IMG/VR virus record: IMGVR_UViG_3300005096_000137
Span: 1 to 64,000 of that record
Length of the DNA stretch: 64,000 bases
DNA from: a virus
Reading direction: 5' to 3' (one strand)
How positions within the stretch are numbered: position 1 is the stretch's first letter; each line of letters opens with the position of its first letter. The translations under genes were made by a program, and so were the position numbers. A model generated the notes under the pieces. That model searched no databases, was not told the origin of the DNA, and was given only the letters and a program-made list of their open reading frames with translations. Below, piece by piece: positions 25,715-33,705 of the stretch.

Positions 25715-28547
25715 AGACATATCCGATAAAAGCCTGCAAATCATTAACCAATCACATGGAACAGAGCCCATTTCAATACTGGGGGTTACCTGGGTGGCTG
25801 GTGGCAAGGAGTCCTGGTATGCAACCAAGACGATCAACGCCCCCAGTACAGCTACTGGGAACCCGGTCGTCGTAGAAGGACGAATCATCGAACTTAGCAA
25901 CATTGACTCAGTTGTGGCAGTTTCATTCAATGAAACATCAGAGGAATTCGACCTGGTATTAGATGATACCCCAGGTGACCTAAAAGCTATCCTTGATGTC
26001 AATGATATTATGCTACGGGACGTAAAACTCTATCAATGGTTTGAGGGGTTAGACTGGGAAGATAAGTTCCTTGTGTTTCAAGGGAAGATTAACTCTCCGA
26101 TATCTTGGAGCGAAACTGATAGATCATTGAAGCTCTCAGTAGTCTCCCAACTAGAAGATCGAGACGTTGGATTCTCCCCTGAAGAAGGTGTGTTCCCAGA
26201 TTTACCCGAGGATATGATCGGCGAACTGTGGCCAGAATGTTTCGGAACAAGTATCTACCAGCAGGCGGTCCAAGTTGATTACAAACATACAGGATCACTT
26301 GGTACCGCTGTATCAATTCCCGACTTCACTATCTGGGCTTCAATCCTGGCGTTAGGACCTATCCAGCAACGAATTGCTGATAAGGTCACCATTCAGAATA
26401 AGATTGCCGCCCAGAATCTCTTTCCCATCGACAACCCAGAATGGTCGGAGGCTAATGAGAAGAGGAATGAGTTAAATCACCAGATTCTGGGGTATGGGAT
26501 TCAACAACAGAATCTCGCCAGTAAATATGCTGCACAAGCATCCCAAGCACGGCGGAGTCTTCGGATTATAGGCGGCGAACGATTCCCTCGGACTGGACTC
26601 AAACTTGATATTGGTGGAGCTATATTCCATGGACGCTTCAAACAAGTTCCCGAAGGCGAAGACCCCAGTGATATCTTTGAAGTATCGCGGGCTGATCATC
26701 CCGAACTCAAGAACTATGTAGTCAAGTCCTGGAATCAAGCGCCCTCCAAAACACACAAGGTTATGCCATTCCCGGAATATGAGAGGGTGGTGGAGGAGCA
26801 CGACGAAGAAGCCCACATTGAAGCTTCAGGGGGACATGTGTCTGCCTTTGGACATGCGGATGAGGTTACATCCAAACCAACCGGAAGTATAGGAGGTGAT
26901 CAAGCTGGTCCTTTCTTTGCACAAGCTGGGGCAGCCGTTACAATTTCCAGCAATGAGAGACTTCGATACTTTGTCAGCATTACCCCAGGGGAGGTGCTTG
27001 GAATCGCTGCATTCACTACTTTTGCAAATGGTGAAAAGACCCTCATTGATGTACCTCGGCACCGGTACTCGGTTTTCGTACAAAGTTATGGCAGTATCAG
27101 TGTAACTGTGGTACAGATGAAAGAGGCACTTTCAAAACTAGATGTACCCTATAATGATACTATCTATGTAAACTTCAAATCATCAATTGGTCCCAACCCA
27201 ATTGATATCATGACCTACTTGATTGGGAAATACTCCAGTCTGAGTTATGATAAAGCCTCCTTTGCAAAAGTGCGCGGATTCTTGCAAAACTACCCGATGC
27301 ACTTTTGCTTAAAACAGAAGAAGAACATTATCACGGTGATGAAGGAATTGGCCTTTATGTCCCGGACGGCAATCAGCATAAGGTCAGGAAAGTTCTACAT
27401 CAGGTACCTACCAGAGGAACCGACTTCCATATTCACATTTACTGAGTCAAACGTCCTTGAACAAAGTATGCAACTTGACTTCACGCCCACGGAAGACCTG
27501 ATTACAAAGTACACCGCAAAATGGAGAAGTAGTGGGGCTCAGGAGAAAGATCACAATTCCATCCAGAAAGCAAATGTCGCCAAGTATGGAATACATGAAG
27601 AAACCATTGACATGTATGCCTACAATTACCTGCCAATTGTTAAGAAGGTGCTGACCTTTTGGCTAATCCGGAAGGCAAACACTTGGAAGAAACTGACATT
27701 CAAAACAGGTATTGATGCACTCAATGTGGAGACACTAGATGGGGTGACATTGGATTTTGCTGGTCAGTTTGCCTCGAATGGTCCAGTATTGGGTACAGTT
27801 GAGGCAGGGGAATTCAACCCAAATGACCGCACCCTAACGTTCACTGTGTGGACGGGGGTCCGCTCCGGAGAAATGGAACCTTATGACTTTGCGTACCCTC
27901 AGAATGTGTCTGCGTTTACCAGGTTCCCCACGACCGAGGATGTGAACAAGGGGAATGCAGGGGGTATGGGTCCAGGAGAAAAGGCGGCTGGGTTTATTGA
28001 AGCCAAACTGCACCCTTTTCAGAAGGGGCAAACAACGAACCCAAATCCTTACGATGATTTTGTCATTCAACGAAATCGTGGATCAACAAAACCATCTGAT
28101 CAGAATGACAAGAACCCGGGCATCACTGTACCCGAGGGTACGGGGCAAGCCGAACGGGGTTTTCAACCAGATGGCACACCTGTCCATACACCATTGCTCA
28201 CAGGTACGAAGCTCCGTCACCAAGAGAATATCCACATCATTGATATTCGTAAAACCCCTATTGTTGATTCAAGCAACCAACGAGATGTAAGTAGACCTCG
28301 TATTACGCTTGATTCATTCTTTCGTGAGATCACAGATGGGAAACTTAAAGCTAGGACGGACGCCATTTGGAAGAATTCAGAGGATAAATCGTCTGCATTC
28401 ATAGATGGTGCGGAGACGGGTGTAGAAAGGACAGAACCTACGGAGGACACATCAAAGAGACGAGAGGGTGTCTTTGACTTCAAGTGGGACAAAGACGCCG
28501 AGCAGTTTGGAGCAGGTACAGCATTCTTGAAAGACGACGAAGAGTAA
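25707..28547 (+). CDS. Tail hub or tail-associated (Tal-like) protein
   Basis: 946 residues from ATG 25707, preferred over TTG 25692 because TTGAGG lies 9 bases before it; it overlaps the previous gene by 8 bases. The N-terminal 160 residues are beta-rich (VVVEGRIIELSNID, FDLVLDDTPGD, FQGKINSPISW), then GELWPECFG, a motif seen in phage tail hub proteins. The middle has long helices and a segment on peptide-like chain folding (GFLQNYPMHFCLKQKKNII). The last 250 residues are disordered and charged. Position after the Dit-like proteins supports a hub or central-fibre role. Confidence 0.65.
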   Translation: MARDISDKSLQIINQSHGTEPISILGVTWVAGGKESWYATKTINAPSTATGNPVVVEGRIIELSNIDSVVAVSFNETSEEFDLVLDDTPGDLKAILDVNDIMLRDVKLYQWFEGLDWEDKFLVFQGKINSPISWSETDRSLKLSVVSQLEDRDVGFSPEEGVFPDLPEDMIGELWPECFGTSIYQQAVQVDYKHTGSLGTAVSIPDFTIWASILALGPIQQRIADKVTIQNKIAAQNLFPIDNPEWSEANEKRNELNHQILGYGIQQQNLASKYAAQASQARRSLRIIGGERFPRTGLKLDIGGAIFHGRFKQVPEGEDPSDIFEVSRADHPELKNYVVKSWNQAPSKTHKVMPFPEYERVVEEHDEEAHIEASGGHVSAFGHADEVTSKPTGSIGGDQAGPFFAQAGAAVTISSNERLRYFVSITPGEVLGIAAFTTFANGEKTLIDVPRHRYSVFVQSYGSISVTVVQMKEALSKLDVPYNDTIYVNFKSSIGPNPIDIMTYLIGKYSSLSYDKASFAKVRGFLQNYPMHFCLKQKKNIITVMKELAFMSRTAISIRSGKFYIRYLPEEPTSIFTFTESNVLEQSMQLDFTPTEDLITKYTAKWRSSGAQEKDHNSIQKANVAKYGIHEETIDMYAYNYLPIVKKVLTFWLIRKANTWKKLTFKTGIDALNVETLDGVTLDFAGQFASNGPVLGTVEAGEFNPNDRTLTFTVWTGVRSGEMEPYDFAYPQNVSAFTRFPTTEDVNKGNAGGMGPGEKAAGFIEAKLHPFQKGQTTNPNPYDDFVIQRNRGSTKPSDQNDKNPGITVPEGTGQAERGFQPDGTPVHTPLLTGTKLRHQENIHIIDIRKTPIVDSSNQRDVSRPRITLDSFFREITDGKLKARTDAIWKNSEDKSSAFIDGAETGVERTEPTEDTSKRREGVFDFKWDKDAEQFGAGTAFLKDDEE

Positions 28548-28576
28548 GGTAACAAGTCACCTAAAGGAAACTAGCC

Positions 28577-29155
28577 ATGACGAAGAAGCTACCATTTGAT
28601 AGTGACTGGGTTGACGCATACTTTGACCATGGAATTGACGTGGAAAACCGACGGGTATTCATTGGTGATATTACCGATGAATCGGTGGGGTGCGCCATCA
28701 AGGGTCTTTATCTCATGGAGACCGCCTCCCGGGAAGAACCATGCGAGATGTTCATCTCCTCCTATGGGGGCTCCATCTATGACGCCTTGGCTCTCTATGA
28801 CGTCATGAACACCCTCACCTGTCCCATCCACACGTTTGCGTATGGGAAGTGCATGTCAGCGGCTCCGTTGCTCCTGGCGGCTGGTACAGTGGGTCAGAGG
28901 TGGGTCTCACCCCATGTTGCCTTCATGCACCATGACTGGGCCGACGATATTGCCGGCAAGGGGATGGAACTTCAAGCTGCCGTCAAGCACAGCGAAGACA
29001 TGGGGAAGACATGGACGAAACTGCTCGCCGAACACTCCACCAAGTCCTTCAAGTGGTGGGACGATCGAGGTAAAAGACCTGCGGACTTCTACTTCTCATC
29101 AGATGAGTCTCTCAAATGGGGACTCGCTGATGAAATCTGGGTTCAGAAACAATAA
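28577..29155 (+). CDS. clpP: ClpP-type serine protease
   Basis: 192 residues. It has the ClpP/crotonase fold signature: ISSYGGSIYDALALYD (60-75), AYGKCMSAAPLLLAAG with nucleophile Ser94, VAFMHHDW with catalytic His118 or His119, and PADFYFSSDES with likely Asp170. Cellular ClpP works with a Clp ATPase; phage relatives often cleave scaffold or capsid proteins. Here it lies after the tail genes, not next to portal and capsid, so a role in tail protein maturation or in host proteolysis is possible. AAAGGAAACTAGCC precedes the ATG. Confidence 0.85.
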   Translation: MTKKLPFDSDWVDAYFDHGIDVENRRVFIGDITDESVGCAIKGLYLMETASREEPCEMFISSYGGSIYDALALYDVMNTLTCPIHTFAYGKCMSAAPLLLAAGTVGQRWVSPHVAFMHHDWADDIAGKGMELQAAVKHSEDMGKTWTKLLAEHSTKSFKWWDDRGKRPADFYFSSDESLKWGLADEIWVQKQ

Positions 29156-29163
29156 GGTAAATC

Positions 29164-30807
29164 ATGGCTGACAGTAAAACCCCATTCAAACGTCAAGGTG
29201 ATAATTCGTGGCAGGCAATCCTAGACCTTGTCAATGAGGAGCTTGAAAGCCCTCCACTGGGTTGTGATCCAATTGAACCCATTGAGGATGTTGATGAGTG
29301 CCATCGCTGGTCGAAATCGGACATCCAAGAGGTTTATGACAAGCTTGACGAAATGCCGGGTGGATGCTTTGAATGGGATGACATCCCAGATATCTGGAAA
29401 GTGTCTGTGGTGGAAGACATTGAAACCCAACTCGAAGACAATGCCTGGTGTGAATGTGATGACCTCTGTTGTGAGCCATGCGTAAATGCTGGACCAACAT
29501 TTATACGACAATTCTTAGGAAGTTATACCTCTGAAAACCTGTGTGTTTGGTGTGGTAGTATTGTTGATGGCTGTACATCTAGTGAGTGTCAGTTAAGCTG
29601 TAATGAGGCTGCTCATGGTACTGAATCCGATAAATTGACATATATAGCCGAGAATATTATTATCGACAGCATAAGTATAGAAATCAGCAACCTTGAAAAC
29701 GAGATTGAAGTCCTGGAAAAAGCTATCGAATCTAATAGTCTTCAACAAGTTCAGCTTGAGGAGGATTTATTAGATTGCCCTCCAGGGAGTGCAGGTAACA
29801 CCTGCCGGGCACTTATTGACGCAGAACTCGCCGAACTTGAGGAAGAGAGAATCAGGATACAAGAAGAGATTGATGAGAAAGAGGCCGAGAAACTTCAGAA
29901 AGAAGAAGAACGGCAGGTTCATCAAGTATTAGCAGATGCTGTCGCTGGTATTGAAAACCATAGATTGAGATATATCGACGAGAGTATCGTTTCCTGTCGG
30001 ATAAGTGGAGAAATCAAAACCCTTGAAGACGAGATTGAAGTCCTGGAAGAAGCTATTGAAGCTAACAGTCTTCAACAAGTTCAGCTTGAGGAGGATTTAT
30101 TAGGTTGCCCCCAGGGTGACTCAGGTAATCCATGTCGGGAAGCTATTATCAAGGCACTCGCTGAACTTGAGAAAGAGAGAATCAAGAAAGAAGATGAGAA
30201 GGTAGAGAAAGAAGACGATAAACTTCAGAAAGAAGAAGAACGGAATACCCATCAAGAAGCGGCGGATACTGCGTACACAAAGATGGTTTCTAAAGCCAAT
30301 GCGTTCCGTGCCTGTTCAAAGGCATGTTGTGGCATAGCACCAGTCTGTACTCAATGTATTATGGGTATGCTACCTATTACAGGGTCAATCCCTGATCCCT
30401 TATGTGTGTGTGATCCCGAGAAGATTGCAACACATGACTGCTGTAATAACTGGTGCTGGGAGGGGTGTAACGGGTCATTCAACATCCAAACAAGACTACC
30501 AGCATCGTCCAACTTCTTCTCTCGCGTCTGGAGATCAATCGTCAGTGGATATGTGTATGGGGGTGTAAATCTCCCCTTTCAATCAGATGGTACTTCTTGT
30601 TTGTGTTTTGGTGATGTTGGGTGCTGTTGTTCAGCCGAGGATGTCACACTCTGTTCTGGTTGCGCAACTGGGGTCTGTGTTAACGCTCCGGAACCCCTGT
30701 TAAGAGAATTTCAAATAATCACGAGAGGTCCCCGTATATTTGATCCCTTTAACTGTGAGAACGGACTACCCTGTGGTGAAGAGGGGGAAGCCGTACCAGT
30801 ATTCTAA
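29164..30807 (+). CDS. Cysteine-rich protein with duplicated coiled coils
   Basis: 547 residues. Residues 1-155 and 376-547 are rich in cysteine, with clusters such as CECDDLCCEPC, CCNNWCWEGC and CLCFGDVGCCC. Between them lie two tandem units of 110 residues, each a charged coiled coil (EIEVLE, SLQQVQLEEDLL, KLQKEEER) split by a small CP-G-x-C loop. No signal peptide is seen. Disulfides or metal binding would be needed to hold the ends. A fibre or spike with cystine-stabilised ends is one idea; no family is recognised. Confidence 0.75.
   Translation: MADSKTPFKRQGDNSWQAILDLVNEELESPPLGCDPIEPIEDVDECHRWSKSDIQEVYDKLDEMPGGCFEWDDIPDIWKVSVVEDIETQLEDNAWCECDDLCCEPCVNAGPTFIRQFLGSYTSENLCVWCGSIVDGCTSSECQLSCNEAAHGTESDKLTYIAENIIIDSISIEISNLENEIEVLEKAIESNSLQQVQLEEDLLDCPPGSAGNTCRALIDAELAELEEERIRIQEEIDEKEAEKLQKEEERQVHQVLADAVAGIENHRLRYIDESIVSCRISGEIKTLEDEIEVLEEAIEANSLQQVQLEEDLLGCPQGDSGNPCREAIIKALAELEKERIKKEDEKVEKEDDKLQKEEERNTHQEAADTAYTKMVSKANAFRACSKACCGIAPVCTQCIMGMLPITGSIPDPLCVCDPEKIATHDCCNNWCWEGCNGSFNIQTRLPASSNFFSRVWRSIVSGYVYGGVNLPFQSDGTSCLCFGDVGCCCSAEDVTLCSGCATGVCVNAPEPLLREFQIITRGPRIFDPFNCENGLPCGEEGEAVPVF
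29630..30289 (+). repeat. Two tandem 330-base coding units
   Basis: The unit from about 29630 recurs 330 bases later. A block around 29738-29775 is identical at 30068-30105 except near its ends, showing recent tandem duplication of a coiled-coil hairpin. Confidence 0.85.
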
Positions 30808-30827
30808 CCAATGGAATGATTCGACAC

Positions 30828-31343
30828 CTAAAATCTATCGATTAAATCCTCGATGGTGTATTCACTGTATGCCTTCATGTGAATCTGCATGTCGTTAGTT
30901 GTGATCCCTTTGTCACCTTTTTCCGCTAATTTAGCTGCCCACGCATCCAACTCATGTTTATTGGTGGAGGGTTCCTGTAAAAGCTCGCGGACAGTGGACC
31001 ACCATTGTGTATCTGGGTGAAGCAATTCAATATCGTAACCGTACCTCTCCATAAGGAACGCTGCAACTTTCCAGGTGGCTGGTTGAAGGTAGTTGTCCTG
31101 ATCAATGTAGATAGGAGTTGCACCAGCATCCGCTAAACGTTTCAAGGAGACCCACCACCAGTGTGTGCGTCTCCGTAACGCTCCTGAATCAAAACTATAT
31201 TCAGTGGGAGAATGAGGTGCATGGACTTGGTAGAAGAAGTTCTCCATGTGGAGGGCAACCCCTCCTGAGTCCTTGGCCTTCTGAGCAGCAAAGGTGGTCC
31301 TGCCACACCCAGGTATTCCTTGTATTAGATATGCAATACTCAT
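30828..31343 (-). CDS. P-loop NTPase, kinase-like, with Arg in Walker A
   Basis: 171 residues. The start carries a P-loop written G9-IPGC-G14-R15-T16-T17, in which arginine replaces the usual lysine. The layout (short P-loop at the extreme N-terminus, then DSGGVALHMENFF, later PIYIDQDN) resembles nucleoside or polynucleotide kinases of phages. The replaced lysine could reduce activity. It is the last gene of a leftward operon and overlaps the previous gene by 4 bases. Confidence 0.6.
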   Translation of the reverse strand: MSIAYLIQGIPGCGRTTFAAQKAKDSGGVALHMENFFYQVHAPHSPTEYSFDSGALRRRTHWWWVSLKRLADAGATPIYIDQDNYLQPATWKVAAFLMERYGYDIELLHPDTQWWSTVRELLQEPSTNKHELDAWAAKLAEKGDKGITTNDMQIHMKAYSEYTIEDLIDRF

Positions 31344-32137
31344 GATTTGTTTCTCCTGTGGTTAGCCTGCTCAATACTCTCGGCGACTGGACAAGCTTTA
31401 CAGATACTCCGGGTTACTTTGGACTGGAAGGCTTCAGCAGCAGAGTTGTTACACATAATACCCTTATTGCAACTACTACACCCAGATGGTGATGTTGGTT
31501 GCTGGTCTGGTTGATGTCCGGGGGCATGTTCGATCCTGTGGATACATGGGACCCATCGCAATTGGATCTTACGTCTATTACGTTCATGTACGGGATCATT
31601 CAGAAGAGGTGGCGCTGTTTCCATCTCCTTTTGAAATAAAGCCTCTTCCAGGGCATCAAGGTCGTCTGAGTGGAACCCAAATAGTGGGTGCTCATAGTGT
31701 ATGGTTGGTTTGCCAGCTTCTAAATCTGCTTCCCAAGGGCGGGTGAGCAAATCGTCCAAGGTGACTCCTTTGGGGAGTTTTGGGTTGGCGGGTACTGTAG
31801 TGAAAACCTTACAGTCTTGGCAAGTCTTGATGGGGATGGGTTCGCCTAGCTCATTGTACTTGATGCACAGTATATTAAACTGAGGGGGCGCCCCTCTAAA
31901 GACTTGAACATCAACACGCCTATGTTTACAGTCGGGCCAGTCTGGTATCCAACGATTCCCCCCAATGTTGACCCAACCCTCAGGTATCCATTCAGGAGGA
32001 GGTTTACGAACACCTGTTGATACGATTTCACAGGTTTCAGTATTGACTTTTAGATTGTAACCGGAGTGCCGCTTAGTCTCAGGATCATATGTGCCTGACT
32101 CGGGGGTGTTGAATACATCCTCACGTTCTTTGCTCAT
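31340..32137 (-). CDS. Cys/His-rich protein, probably zinc-binding
   Basis: 265 residues. Paired cysteines and histidines occur as PDCKHRR, TCQDCK, CIHRIEH, CSSCNKGIMC and ICKACPVAE, enough for two or three zinc sites. A WIPEGWVNIGGNRWIPDWP segment precedes the first. It overlaps both neighbours by 4 bases in a leftward operon with an exonuclease. No family is recognised. Confidence 0.6.
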   Translation of the reverse strand: MSKEREDVFNTPESGTYDPETKRHSGYNLKVNTETCEIVSTGVRKPPPEWIPEGWVNIGGNRWIPDWPDCKHRRVDVQVFRGAPPQFNILCIKYNELGEPIPIKTCQDCKVFTTVPANPKLPKGVTLDDLLTRPWEADLEAGKPTIHYEHPLFGFHSDDLDALEEALFQKEMETAPPLLNDPVHERNRRKIQLRWVPCIHRIEHAPGHQPDQQPTSPSGCSSCNKGIMCNNSAAEAFQSKVTRSICKACPVAESIEQANHRRNKS

Positions 32138-32745
32138 AGGTCAAACTCCATCAACTTCCGGTACACTTCAGCTTCGGCTCGGGCATCAGCGAGGGCGTCA
32201 TGGGGGCAGTCATTCACTACATCCAATTGCCGGCACAAGTCCTTGAGCCCAACTCGTGGGAATGGTCTCGGCTGACATCGCCAGTACGCCTTATCATTCA
32301 GGTAGATGGCAATTGACATAGTGTCTCGGGGATGGAAGTAAAAGAATGAATCGAACCCCTCAACCCCAAGCCAGGCTTTCAGGAACCCGGATTCAAACGA
32401 CCAGTTCTGCGCGAGCGGAATGATCTTCTTGCCGAAAGGCAAGTCCAGATTATCGAACCATTCCCCAAGCCAATCCTCCACTTGCCACTTGGTTGGGGCA
32501 TGGATCATCAACTCATCCAAATCAATACCATGGACGCTCGAAGACCGCTTATCTTCGTTCTCCCGCTTCTCGGGCTTCATGGTCATATAAAATGGGCTGA
32601 TGCCTTTGATGGGTTCGATATTCGAGTCAAGTGGCACAATTGCAATTTGAATCACATCGTGAAGAGCCGGATCCGTCCCAGTTGTTTCTACGTCCACGGC
32701 ACAAAGTACGTGCCCATTCCAATCTACAAATCCTGGTTGAACCAT
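32134..32745 (-). CDS. DEDDh 3'-5' exonuclease (DnaQ-like)
   Basis: 203 residues. Motif Exo I is AVDVETTGTDP with metal ligands Asp18 and Glu20; Exo II is seen as QNWSFESGFL, where the usual Asp is Glu; Exo III is HDALADARAEAEVY with the general-base His and the Asp five residues on. The fold removes nucleotides from DNA or RNA 3' ends and could proofread, degrade host DNA or mature RNAs. No polymerase gene is in the window. Confidence 0.85.
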   Translation of the reverse strand: MVQPGFVDWNGHVLCAVDVETTGTDPALHDVIQIAIVPLDSNIEPIKGISPFYMTMKPEKRENEDKRSSSVHGIDLDELMIHAPTKWQVEDWLGEWFDNLDLPFGKKIIPLAQNWSFESGFLKAWLGVEGFDSFFYFHPRDTMSIAIYLNDKAYWRCQPRPFPRVGLKDLCRQLDVVNDCPHDALADARAEAEVYRKLMEFDL

Positions 32746-33614
32746 TATTTAGCCTCCCCATGACCATTGCGATCCCGGTAGGCAGCCTCATCGAAAAGCT
32801 GATTGAAATCGTCGATGGAATCCGTGAAAAACGCATTAGCGGGTGGACGGTCATCCCCATCAGGGTGGCTATTCACAAAGTGACGGAGCATGAGTACATT
32901 AGCCATCACATGGTCGAGGTGGTGTTCCCCTGACTCAGGGTCAATATCTTCACCGAGATAGAACCACTTGAAGAGATGACGAAGCGTACAATCGAACGCA
33001 CTACTCCAAGCCATACCCTTGGCCCAATTCCAGGGCCTGTATTTGATCTTCCCCCCCATCAATACACGAGCTGTACCCGCAAGGAGGTGCAACGGAATTA
33101 GGGATAATGCAGCTTTCCCACCGTTGCGGCGGGCGCCCGAGCCCTTTTTATCGCTGTTTAGGTTACCAATGGAAACATCACCATCAGACTTACCCTCGCG
33201 TGAATCCAATTCACGGTGGAGCGAATCTCTGTCAATGGGTCTATCGATATTGGGTGGACCAGCAGTATCACCAGAGGGGTTACCTACCCAGTCAGGGCGA
33301 ATCTGAATAGGTCGCACCCGAGGGGGTGGTCCCATGGGTAGCTTAACAAGGTCCCCGGGGTCTGGTGGGATACCACCAGGGGGCATTGGGTCGCCTGGAT
33401 GCTGAAACACAGCGTTGGGTTCAATATGGAGACTTGGTTGAGGTGGCTGAGATGCTGCCTTCAACATATCCGCCAATTCATCCCGCTGTTTGCCCAGGAT
33501 GTCGTCCTGTTGAGTGTTCAGTTCAAGCTGCTTTATTCGTTGGGCTCCCATATGGCTGGCATCCCGTTGTTGGATACGCCGGTCATCTGCATCTTGTCGT
33601 TCATTCTCGTTCAT
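32745..33614 (-). CDS. dATP/dGTP diphosphohydrolase N-domain-like (DUF5664-type) protein
   Basis: 289 residues. The first 150 are Pro-rich and charged, probably disordered. The C-terminal 110 show the all-helical pattern I associate with DUF5664 / dATP-dGTP diphosphohydrolase N-terminal proteins: LSLIPLHLLAG, KIKYRPWNWAKG, AFDCTLRHLFKWFYLGED-D-x-ESGEHHLDHVMANVLML. Such proteins are found in phages and may adjust dNTP pools. AGAGGA lies before the ATG. The enzyme activity is inferred from family only. Confidence 0.65.
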   Translation of the reverse strand: MNENERQDADDRRIQQRDASHMGAQRIKQLELNTQQDDILGKQRDELADMLKAASQPPQPSLHIEPNAVFQHPGDPMPPGGIPPDPGDLVKLPMGPPPRVRPIQIRPDWVGNPSGDTAGPPNIDRPIDRDSLHRELDSREGKSDGDVSIGNLNSDKKGSGARRNGGKAALSLIPLHLLAGTARVLMGGKIKYRPWNWAKGMAWSSAFDCTLRHLFKWFYLGEDIDPESGEHHLDHVMANVLMLRHFVNSHPDGDDRPPANAFFTDSIDDFNQLFDEAAYRDRNGHGEAK

Positions 33615-33640
33615 CTTGTATCCTCTACCGTTGTCTACCT

Positions 33641-33661
33641 GACTGGGAGGGCCCCAGTCAA
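33641..33661 (-). other. Hairpin between replication genes
   Basis: An 8-base stem (TGACTGGG with CCCAGTCA, loop of 5) lies between the primase-helicase and the next leftward gene. There is no T-run on either side, so it is not a standard terminator; it could process or pause the transcript. Confidence 0.45.
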
Positions 33662-33705
33662 TTATCCAGTATAACCTAACCTTTCAATTAAAACAAGCGA
33701 TATTC

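Noticed and set aside
33641-33661. Hairpin as terminator of the primase-helicase transcript
   Set aside because: There is no T-run on either strand; it was kept only as a hairpin.
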